Assembly: GCA_900547305.1 (NCBI GenBank)
Contig: URGH01000039.1
Span: 1-23,634 of the forward strand
DNA from: an uncultured Oscillospiraceae bacterium
Lineage (GTDB): Bacteria > Bacillota > Clostridia > Oscillospirales > Acutalibacteraceae
Length of the DNA stretch: 23,634 bases
Direction: 5' to 3'
The notes beneath the pieces are model-generated. The model was not told the DNA's origin. It saw only the letters and a program-made list of their open reading frames with translations, and did no database searches. The position numbers and the translations under genes are program-made. Shown in pieces: positions 14,039 through 22,300 of the stretch. Every line of letters starts with the position of its first letter. Within the stretch, counting starts at the first letter, position 1.

Positions 14039-15253
14039 ATGGAATTTATAGAGGGCGGCGTTTGCGCCGCAAAGGGATTTAAAGCCGGCGGAATACACTG
14101 CGGAATAAGGAAAAACCGCACAAAGCGCGATTTAGCACTTATTGTAAGCGAGAAAAAGGCTGCCGCCGCCGCGGTTTACACAACAAACCTTGTAAAGGGC
14201 GCGCCGCTTACCGTTACAAAGGCGCACATAAGCGACGGCTACGCACAGGCGGTTATATGCAACAGCGGCAACGCCAACACCTGCAACGCAAACGGCATAG
14301 AAATAGCCGCGCAGACCTGCGAGCTTTTGGGAGCGGAGCTTAATATATCAGCTGAGGATATAGTGGTAGCCTCAACCGGCGTTATAGGTCAGCCGCTTGA
14401 TATTACGCCTATTAAAAACGGAATACCGAGCCTTGTAAAGTCGTTATCGGCTGACGGCAGCGAAAACGCCGCCGAGGGCATTATGACCACCGATACCAAG
14501 GTTAAAGAAATAGCCGTAAGCTTTGAAATAGGCGGCAAGACCTGCAAAATAGGCGGAATTGCAAAGGGCTCGGGTATGATTCACCCGAATATGGCTACAA
14601 TGCTTGTGTTTATCACAACCGACTGCGCCATAAGCCCCGAAATGCTTAAAAAAGCGCTTTCAACCGATATTAAGGAAACCTTTAACATGATAAGCATAGA
14701 CGGCGACACCTCAACCAACGATATGGTAACGGTGCTTGCAAACGGTATGGCGGAAAACGCGGAAATTACCGCCGAGGGCGAGGATTTTAAAACATTTATG
14801 AAAGCCCTTAACACCGTAAACGTTTATCTTTGCCGCCGCATAGCGGGCGACGGCGAGGGCGCAACCAAGCTTATTGAGTGCAAGGTGACGGGCGCCGAAA
14901 CGCTTGAAACCGCAAAAACGGTTGCAAAATCGGTTATATGCTCTTCCCTTACAAAGGCGGCTATGTTCGGCTCGGACGCTAACTGGGGGCGCGTGCTTTG
15001 CGCAATTGGCTATTCGGGCGCCGATGTAAACGTTAATAAAATAGACGTCGCCTTTAAATCGCCAAAAGGCGAAATTGCGGTTTGCAAAAACGGCGCGGGA
15101 ATACCCTTCAGCGAAGAAAAGGCAAAAGAAATTTTGCTTGAAAGTGAAATTGAAATACTTGTGGAATTAAATTCGGGCGAATATTCCTCCTGCGCGTGGG
15201 GCTGCGACCTTACATACGATTACGTTAAAATAAACGGCGATTACCGCACCTGA
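14039..15253 (+). CDS. argJ: Glutamate N-acetyltransferase / N-acetylglutamate synthase
   Basis: Ornithine acetyltransferase that moves the acetyl group from acetylornithine to glutamate, and in bifunctional forms also uses acetyl-CoA. 404 residues, normal length. The precursor cuts itself before Thr187 in the motif KGSGMIHPNMATML to give alpha and beta chains, with the threonine as nucleophile. The end has the family pattern EYSSCAWGCDLTYDYVKINGDYRT. The presence of argJ, with no argA in the window, indicates the acetyl-recycling form of the pathway. Ribosome site AAGGA lies 8 nt upstream; 11 nt separate it from argC. Confidence 0.96.
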   Translation: MEFIEGGVCAAKGFKAGGIHCGIRKNRTKRDLALIVSEKKAAAAAVYTTNLVKGAPLTVTKAHISDGYAQAVICNSGNANTCNANGIEIAAQTCELLGAELNISAEDIVVASTGVIGQPLDITPIKNGIPSLVKSLSADGSENAAEGIMTTDTKVKEIAVSFEIGGKTCKIGGIAKGSGMIHPNMATMLVFITTDCAISPEMLKKALSTDIKETFNMISIDGDTSTNDMVTVLANGMAENAEITAEGEDFKTFMKALNTVNVYLCRRIAGDGEGATKLIECKVTGAETLETAKTVAKSVICSSLTKAAMFGSDANWGRVLCAIGYSGADVNVNKIDVAFKSPKGEIAVCKNGAGIPFSEEKAKEILLESEIEILVELNSGEYSSCAWGCDLTYDYVKINGDYRT

Positions 15254-15264
15254 GGTGAAAAGAT

Positions 15265-16143
15265 ATGTCAGTTAATTTAAGCAACGCGCAGCGGGCGGAA
15301 GTTTTAACCCAGGCGCTGCCATATATTCAGAAATATTACGGCAAGACCGTTGTTATAAAATACGGCGGCAACGCTATGATAAACGAAGAATTAAAGCAGC
15401 AGGTAATGGAGGATATTGTGCTTTTATCCCTTATAGGGGTTAAGGTGGTGCTGGTTCACGGCGGCGGGCCCGAAATTACCGAAACGCTTAAAAAAATAGG
15501 CAAGGAATCGGTTTTTGTGGACGGCTTGCGCGTTACCGACAAAGAGACCGCCGAGGTTGTGCAAATGGTGCTTGCCGGCAAAATAAATAAAAGCCTTGTA
15601 AATCTGCTTGAAATGAAAGGCGGCAAGGCAATGGGCATTTCGGGTATGGACGGTCACTTAATAGAGGCTAAAACCCGAGACGAAAAATTAGGCTTTGTGG
15701 GCAGCATAACAAAGGTGAACGTAGAGCCTATATTCGACCTTTTAAGCCACGATTACATACCCGTTGTTTCAACCGTTGGGTGCGATATGCAGGGCAATGT
15801 GTATAACATAAACGCCGATACCGCCGCAGCCTACATAGCGGGCGCTATGAACGCCGAAAGGCTTATTTCAATGACCGATATTGCGGGAATTTTAAAGGAT
15901 AAGGACGACCCGAACTCCCTTATTCCCTGCATTGATATTGAAGAGGCGGTTGAGCTTTTCAGAGACGGCACAATTTCGGGCGGAATGATACCCAAGGTTG
16001 AGTGCTGTATAGACGCGATACACCGCGGCGTTAAAAAGGTTATTATAATGGATGGGCGCGTGCCTCACGCATTACTTATAGAAACCCTTACCGATGAGGG
16101 CGCGGGAACAATGGTAACAAAGGATAAGAATGATGAACGTTAA
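15265..16143 (+). CDS. argB: Acetylglutamate kinase
   Basis: Phosphorylates N-acetylglutamate with ATP, 292 residues. The phosphate-binding KYGGNAM begins at Lys32, and VLVHGGGPEI is the second glycine-rich loop. The N-terminal helix of about 25 residues (AEVLTQALPYIQKYYGKT) is the segment that interlaces dimers into hexamers in arginine-inhibited kinases, so feedback inhibition by arginine is likely. GAGGTG precedes the ATG. The end overlaps argD by 14 nt. Confidence 0.96.
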   Translation: MSVNLSNAQRAEVLTQALPYIQKYYGKTVVIKYGGNAMINEELKQQVMEDIVLLSLIGVKVVLVHGGGPEITETLKKIGKESVFVDGLRVTDKETAEVVQMVLAGKINKSLVNLLEMKGGKAMGISGMDGHLIEAKTRDEKLGFVGSITKVNVEPIFDLLSHDYIPVVSTVGCDMQGNVYNINADTAAAYIAGAMNAERLISMTDIAGILKDKDDPNSLIPCIDIEEAVELFRDGTISGGMIPKVECCIDAIHRGVKKVIIMDGRVPHALLIETLTDEGAGTMVTKDKNDER

Positions 16144-17296
16144 AGAGAATGACAGCAAATACATTGCAAATACATACGCGCGTTTCCCCGTTGTAATAAC
16201 GGGCGGCAAAGGCTCTTTGCTTTATGATGAAAACGGTAAGGAATATATTGACCTTGCAACGGGAATTGCCGTTAATACTTTCGGCGCGGCGGACGGCGAG
16301 TGGGTAAATGCCGTAACGGAGCAGTTAAATAAAATTCAGCATACCTCAAACCTTTATTACACCATGCCGCAAACAGAGCTTGCCAAGGCTTTGTGCGAAA
16401 GAACGGGGCTTAAAAAGGTGTTTTTTTCAAACTCGGGGGCAGAGGCTAACGAGTGCGCAATAAAAGCGGCGCGCAAATACGCCGCAGAGAAAAAGGGCGG
16501 CGAATACTATGAAATAGTCACCCTTAAAAACGGCTTTCACGGCAGAACCGTAACCACCCTTGCCGCCACGGGGCAGGAGGTTTTTCACAAAGACTTTTTG
16601 CCGCTTACCGAGGGCTTTTGCTACGCCGAGGCAAACAATATAACAGACCTTGAAAACACGGTAAAAACACATAAAACCGCCGCAATTATGCTTGAGTGTG
16701 TTCAGGGCGAGGGCGGCGTTATGCCGCTTGACAGTGAATTTGTAAAAAAAGCCGCCGAGATAGCCGAAAAAGAGGATATTCTTTTAATAATAGACGAGGT
16801 ACAGACAGGCAACGGCAGAACAGGCGAGCTTTATGCTTATATGAATTACGGCGTTTCGCCCGATATTGTAACAACCGCAAAGGGCTTGGGGGGCGGACTG
16901 CCGATAGGCGCTACCTTACTCGGTGAAAAGGTGCGGGATATTTTCACCCCCGGCTCTCACGGCTCTACCTTCGGCGGAAACCCCGCGGTGTGCGCGGGAG
17001 CGCTTAACATTATAAACCGAATAGATGCGGCGTTACTTGAGGGTGTAAAGCAAAAATCGGATTACATATTCTCTAAGTTAAAGGGCGCAAAGGGTGTAAA
17101 ATCCGTTTCGGGCTTGGGGCTTATGATAGGCATTGAAACCGAAAAGGACGCGGCGGACGTTATAAATGAGTGCATTAAAAACGGCGTGCTTGTTATAAAG
17201 GCAAAAAACAAGGTTCGGCTGCTGCCCGCGCTTAATATACCCGATGATCTGCTTAAAAAAGCAATAGAAATATTAAAGAAAGCCTGCGAGGTGTAA
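16130..17296 (+). CDS. argD: Acetylornithine aminotransferase
   Basis: PLP enzyme making N-acetylornithine from the semialdehyde with glutamate, 388 residues, class III aminotransferase. The PLP lysine is Lys251 in TTAKGLGGGLPIGA. The cofactor-binding NSGAEANE, GFHGRT and IIDEVQTGNGRTG are all intact. Two adjacent ATGs (16130 and 16133) are possible starts after AAGGA. ArgD of this type often also works as succinyldiaminopimelate aminotransferase, which is notable because a DapF domain occurs in the same operon. Confidence 0.95.
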   Translation: MMNVKENDSKYIANTYARFPVVITGGKGSLLYDENGKEYIDLATGIAVNTFGAADGEWVNAVTEQLNKIQHTSNLYYTMPQTELAKALCERTGLKKVFFSNSGAEANECAIKAARKYAAEKKGGEYYEIVTLKNGFHGRTVTTLAATGQEVFHKDFLPLTEGFCYAEANNITDLENTVKTHKTAAIMLECVQGEGGVMPLDSEFVKKAAEIAEKEDILLIIDEVQTGNGRTGELYAYMNYGVSPDIVTTAKGLGGGLPIGATLLGEKVRDIFTPGSHGSTFGGNPAVCAGALNIINRIDAALLEGVKQKSDYIFSKLKGAKGVKSVSGLGLMIGIETEKDAADVINECIKNGVLVIKAKNKVRLLPALNIPDDLLKKAIEILKKACEV

Positions 17297-17299
17297 AAA

Positions 17300-18286
17300 A
17301 TGGATTTAAAGGGAAAAAACTTTTTAAAGCTGCTTGATTTTTCGGCAGAGGAAATAGGCTGCCTTATCGATTTGGCGGCAGAGCTTAAATACAAAAAGAA
17401 AAACGGCATACCGCACACGCTTTGCAGCGGCAAAAACATTGCGCTAATATTTGAAAAAACAAGCACCAGAACCCGTTGCAGCTTTGAGGTTGCGGCGCAC
17501 GACCTCGGTATGGGGGTAACCTACCTTGACCCCGCAGGCTCGCAGATAGGCAAAAAGGAAAGCATTGCCGATACCGCAAGGGTATTAGGCAGAATGTTTG
17601 ACGGCATTGAATACCGCGGCTACGGGCAGGAAATTGTGGAAGAGCTTGCAAAATATGCGGGCGTGCCCGTTTGGAACGGGCTTACAAACGAATTTCATCC
17701 CACGCAGATATTAGCCGATTTTCTTACAATAAAAGAGCATTTGGGTAAGCTCAAAGGCGTAAACCTTGTTTATATGGGGGACGCACGTTACAATATGGGC
17801 AATTCGCTTATGGTGGGGTGCGCTAAAATGGGGCTTAACTTTACCGCCTGCGCGCCCGAAAGCTATTTTCCCGATAAGGCGCTTATAAATACCTGCAAGG
17901 AAATAGCAGCCGCAAACGGCGCAGAGCTGCGCTTCGAAACGGACCCCGTAAAAGCCACAAAGAACGCCGATGTTATTTATACCGACGTTTGGGTATCTAT
18001 GGGCGAGCCTGCGGAAGTGTGGGAAGAGCGAATACGCGCGCTTTCGCCCTATCAGGTAAACGAAAAAATAATGGCAAACGCTAAGGAAACGGCGATATTT
18101 ATGCACTGCCTGCCCGCTTTTCACGACCACAAGACGGGCATCGGCAAGGAAATGGCCGAAAAATTCAATATGCCCGCCTTTGAAGTGACCGACGGCGTGT
18201 TTGAGTCGCCGCAATCGGTAGTGTTCGACGAGGCTGAAAACCGCATGCACACAATAAAAGCCGTTATGGCGGCAACCTTGGGTTAA
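17300..18286 (+). CDS. argF: Ornithine carbamoyltransferase
   Basis: Joins carbamoyl phosphate and ornithine to citrulline, 328 residues. The carbamoyl phosphate loop STRTR is at 55-59, HPTQ at 133-136 and the ornithine loop HCLPAFHD from 269. GAGGTG, overlapping the argD stop, serves as ribosome site. It is followed directly by carA and carB, which supply its carbamoyl phosphate. An anabolic role is indicated by this context and by absence of arcA and arcC. Confidence 0.97.
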   Translation: MDLKGKNFLKLLDFSAEEIGCLIDLAAELKYKKKNGIPHTLCSGKNIALIFEKTSTRTRCSFEVAAHDLGMGVTYLDPAGSQIGKKESIADTARVLGRMFDGIEYRGYGQEIVEELAKYAGVPVWNGLTNEFHPTQILADFLTIKEHLGKLKGVNLVYMGDARYNMGNSLMVGCAKMGLNFTACAPESYFPDKALINTCKEIAAANGAELRFETDPVKATKNADVIYTDVWVSMGEPAEVWEERIRALSPYQVNEKIMANAKETAIFMHCLPAFHDHKTGIGKEMAEKFNMPAFEVTDGVFESPQSVVFDEAENRMHTIKAVMAATLG

Positions 18287-18290
18287 AAGT

Positions 18291-19340
18291 ATGAAAAGAT
18301 ATTTAATATTAGAGGACGGAACAGTTTTTGAGGGCAAGGCGTTCGGCGCGGACGTACCCGCCGTGGGCGAGCTTGTTTTTACAACCGGAATGTGCGGCTA
18401 TATTGAAACGCTGACAGACGAAAGCTATTTCGGTCAGATAGTTCTGCAAACCTTTCCGCTTATAGGCAATTACGGCATAATAGAAGAGGATTTTGAGGGG
18501 GAGTGCTCTGTAAAGGCGTACGCTGTGCGCGAGGTGTGCGAAGAGCCCTCAAATTTCCGCTGCCAAAAAACGCTTGATACCTTTTTAAAGGAAAAGGGCA
18601 TACCCGGCATTTGCGGAATAGATACAAGGGCGGTTACAAAAAGAATACGCGAAAAGGGCGTAATGAATGCCGCAGTGGCTGACGAAATTCCCGCCGATTT
18701 GGAATTTATTAAAAGCTATAAAATTTTAAACGCGGTTGAAAACGTCACCTGCAGGCAAAGCGCCGTTTATAACGAAGACGGGAAATACAGCGTTGCCCTT
18801 ATAGATTACGGCGCAAAGCTCAATATTATAAGGGAGCTTGTAAAGCGCGGCTGCAAGGTGACTGTCGTGTCGGCTTTTACCGCCGCAGAGGATATTTTAA
18901 AATTAAATCCCGACGGCGTTATGCTCTCAAACGGCCCCGGCGACCCTGCGGAAAATACCTACCAAATAAACGAAATTAAAAAACTTGCGGGCAATGTGCC
19001 GATATTCGGCATTTGTCTCGGTCATCAGCTTTTAAGCCTTGCTTTGGGCGCTAAAACCGAAAAACTTAAATACGGCCACCGCGGCGTTAACCAGCCCGTA
19101 AAGGAAGTAAACGGCGCTCGCACCTATATTACAAGCCAGAACCACGGCTATGCGGTTTTGTCTGAAAGTGTTAAAAAGGGCGAAATCAGCTTTATTAACG
19201 CGAATGACGGCACCTGCGAGGGCATAAATTACCCCGATATTAAGGCTTTTTCGGTGCAGTTTCACCCCGAGGCGTGCTCGGGCCCGCGCGATACGGCTTT
19301 TTTATTCGACCGTTTTATAAAGCTTATGGAGGGGAAATAA
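18291..19340 (+). CDS. carA: Carbamoyl-phosphate synthase small subunit (glutaminase)
   Basis: Glutamine-hydrolysing subunit that delivers ammonia to CarB, 349 residues, slightly short of the usual 360-380. The N-terminal CPSase_sm_chain domain includes FTTGMCGYIETLTDESYFGQI. The C-terminal class I amidotransferase has the nucleophile Cys242 in FGICLGHQ, with His325 and Glu327 in VQFHPEA. Only 4 nt separate it from the argF stop and there is no clear ribosome site, so translation probably depends on coupling to argF. The carB ATG follows its stop codon with no gap. Confidence 0.96.
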   Translation: MKRYLILEDGTVFEGKAFGADVPAVGELVFTTGMCGYIETLTDESYFGQIVLQTFPLIGNYGIIEEDFEGECSVKAYAVREVCEEPSNFRCQKTLDTFLKEKGIPGICGIDTRAVTKRIREKGVMNAAVADEIPADLEFIKSYKILNAVENVTCRQSAVYNEDGKYSVALIDYGAKLNIIRELVKRGCKVTVVSAFTAAEDILKLNPDGVMLSNGPGDPAENTYQINEIKKLAGNVPIFGICLGHQLLSLALGAKTEKLKYGHRGVNQPVKEVNGARTYITSQNHGYAVLSESVKKGEISFINANDGTCEGINYPDIKAFSVQFHPEACSGPRDTAFLFDRFIKLMEGK

Positions 19341-22300
19341 ATGCCGCTTGATAAAAATATCAAAAAGGTAATGGTAATAGGCTCGGGGCCTATTGTTATA
19401 GGTCAGGCGGCGGAATTTGACTATGCCGGCGCGCAAGCCTGCCGTGTTTTAAAAAATGCGGGCGTTAACGTTGTGCTTGTAAATTCAAACCCCGCCACCA
19501 TTATGACCGATAAAGCCCTTGCCGACGAAATCTACTTAGAGCCGCTTACCGAGGAAACGGTAAAACGTATTATTTTAAAGGAAAAACCCGACAGTCTTTT
19601 AGCCTCCTTAGGCGGGCAAACGGGGCTTACCATTGCAATGCAGCTTGATAAAGAGGGCTTTTTGCAAAAAAACAACGTCCGCCTTATAGGCACTAACGCC
19701 GAGGCTATTGACAAAGCGGAGGATAGGCAGCTTTTTAAGGAAACTATGCAGGAAATAGGCGAGCCTACCGTTCCGTCGGACATTGCAAACGACGTGCCTG
19801 CCGCGCTAAACATTGCCGATAAAATAGGCTACCCCGTTATAGTGCGCCCCGCATTTACCCTAGGAGGTGCGGGCGGCGGCGTTGCAAACAGTGCCGACGA
19901 GCTTAAAACAATAGCCAAAACGGGGCTTGATTTATCCCCCATTACCCAAATACTGGTTGAAAAATACATTTTCGGGTGGAAGGAGATTGAGTTTGAAACT
20001 ATGCGCGACTCGGCAGGCAACGTTATTGCCGTTTGCAGTATGGAAAACTTTGACCCCGTGGGTGTTCACACGGGCGACAGCATTGTTGTAGCCCCCGCTT
20101 TAACACTTTCCGATAAAGAGTACCAGATGCTCCGCAGCGCTGCGCTTAACATTATAACCGCGCTCGGCATTGTGGGCGGGTGCAACTGCCAGTTCGCCCT
20201 ATCGCCCGATAGTTTTGATTATGCGGTAATTGAGGTAAACCCCCGCGTTTCGCGTTCTTCGGCGCTTGCCTCAAAAGCAACGGGCTACCCGATTGCGAAA
20301 ATAACCACCAAAATAGCCCTCGGCTATACCTTGAACGAAATTACAAACGATATTACCGGCAAAACCTGCGCCTGCTTTGAGCCCGCGCTCGATTATGTGG
20401 TAGTAAAGTTGCCGAAGTGGCCGTTTGAAAAGTTTGCAGGCTCGCCGCGCACCCTCGGCACGCAAATGAAAGCCACGGGCGAGGTTATGGCCATCGCCCA
20501 AAGCTTTGAAGAGGGCATTATGAAAGCGGTAAGGGGCGCCGAAATATCGCTTGATACCTTAAACGCCGCCCCGCTTTCCGAAAAACCCGTAAAAGAACGG
20601 CTTTATAATACCGACGATCGCCGCCTTTTCACCGTATTTGAGGCGCTTAAAATCGGAATTTCGGTAGATGAAATACACGAAATTACGCGGATAGATAAAT
20701 TCTTTCTTTACAAACTTTTAAATTTAGCCGAGTTTGAAAAGGAAAGCCAAAACGGCATTACCGAAGAATTATATTTTAGGGGCAAGCGCCTAGGCTACAC
20801 CGATAAGGCTTTAAAGCGGCTTTCGGGCGCCGATATTTTACCCGAAACCGCCGCCGTTTATAAAATGGTTGATACCTGCGGCGCGGAGTTTGACGCGGTA
20901 ACCCCATACTTTTATTCCACGCGGGACTGCGAGTGCGAGGCGCGCGCCTTTAAGCGCTCGGGCAAGCCCGTTATTATGGTTTTGGGTTCGGGGCCTATAA
21001 GAATAGGTCAGGGAATAGAGTTCGACTATTCCTCGGTTCACTGCGTTTGGACCCTTAAAAATTTGGACTACGACGTGGTTATAGTAAACAACAACCCCGA
21101 AACCGTCTCAACCGATTACGATACCGCCGACCGCCTTTATTTCGAGCCCTTGTGCGAAGAAGACGTTATGAACATTATAAGGGTGGAAAAGCCCGTAGGC
21201 GTTGTGGTGGCTTTCGGCGGGCAGACCGCAATTAAGCTTACAAAATTTTTAAACGATAACGGCATTAAAATTTTAGGCACCTCCGCCGAGGGCATAGACC
21301 TTGCCGAGGACCGCGAGCGGTTTGACGAATTACTTGAAAAATTCGGTATAAAGCGCCCGCGCGGTTTCGGCGTAAACACCTTAGAAGAGGCGTTAAACGC
21401 CGCCGAGACCTTGGGCTACCCCGTGCTTTTGCGCCCCTCCTACGTTATAGGCGGGCAAAATATGAAGATAGTCCACAATGCGGACGAGGTGCGCGTTTAT
21501 ATGGAGCGTATTTTATCGGGCGGTATTTCAAACCCCGTGCTCGTTGATAAATATATGGCGGGCAAGGAGCTGGAGGTAGACGTTATATCCGACAGCAAGG
21601 ACGTGCTTATTCCCGGCGTTATGCAGCATATTGAGCGCGCGGGCGTTCACAGCGGCGATTCCATTGCCGTTTACCCGCCCTATAATATTGACGATAAAAT
21701 GATGGGCAGAATAACAAACTGCTCCGAAAAATTAGCGCTGGCGCTCGGCACAAAGGGGCTTGTAAATATACAGTACCTTATTTACAATAACGAGCTGTAT
21801 GTTATTGAGGTAAACCCCCGCGCCTCGCGCACCGTGCCGTATATCAGCAAGGTAACGGGCGTTTCAATGGTAGATATTGCCTCGCGCGTGATGACGGGCA
21901 AAACGCTTAAAGAAATCGGCTGCGGCACTGGGCTGCACAAAACCCCGCCGTATTTTGCGGTTAAGGTACCGGTTTTCTCATTTGAAAAGCTAAGCGACGT
22001 TAACTCCTACTTAGGGCCCGAAATGAAATCGACAGGCGAGGTTTTGGGGCTTGGCAAGACCCTTAACGAGGCATTGTTCAAGGGGCTTACCTCTGCGGGA
22101 ATGAAGTGCCGATCAGCTTTATCCGGCGGCGATGCGGGCGTGCTTATAAGTGTGGATACGCACGACCAGCCCGAGATTTTATCCCTTGCGAAAAAGCTGT
22201 ATGACTTGAAATTTAAGCTTTACGCCACGCGCGAGACCGCCGAAACCGTAAAAAGCCTTGGTATTCCGGTTACTGAAATTGCCGGAATAAGGGAAAGCGA

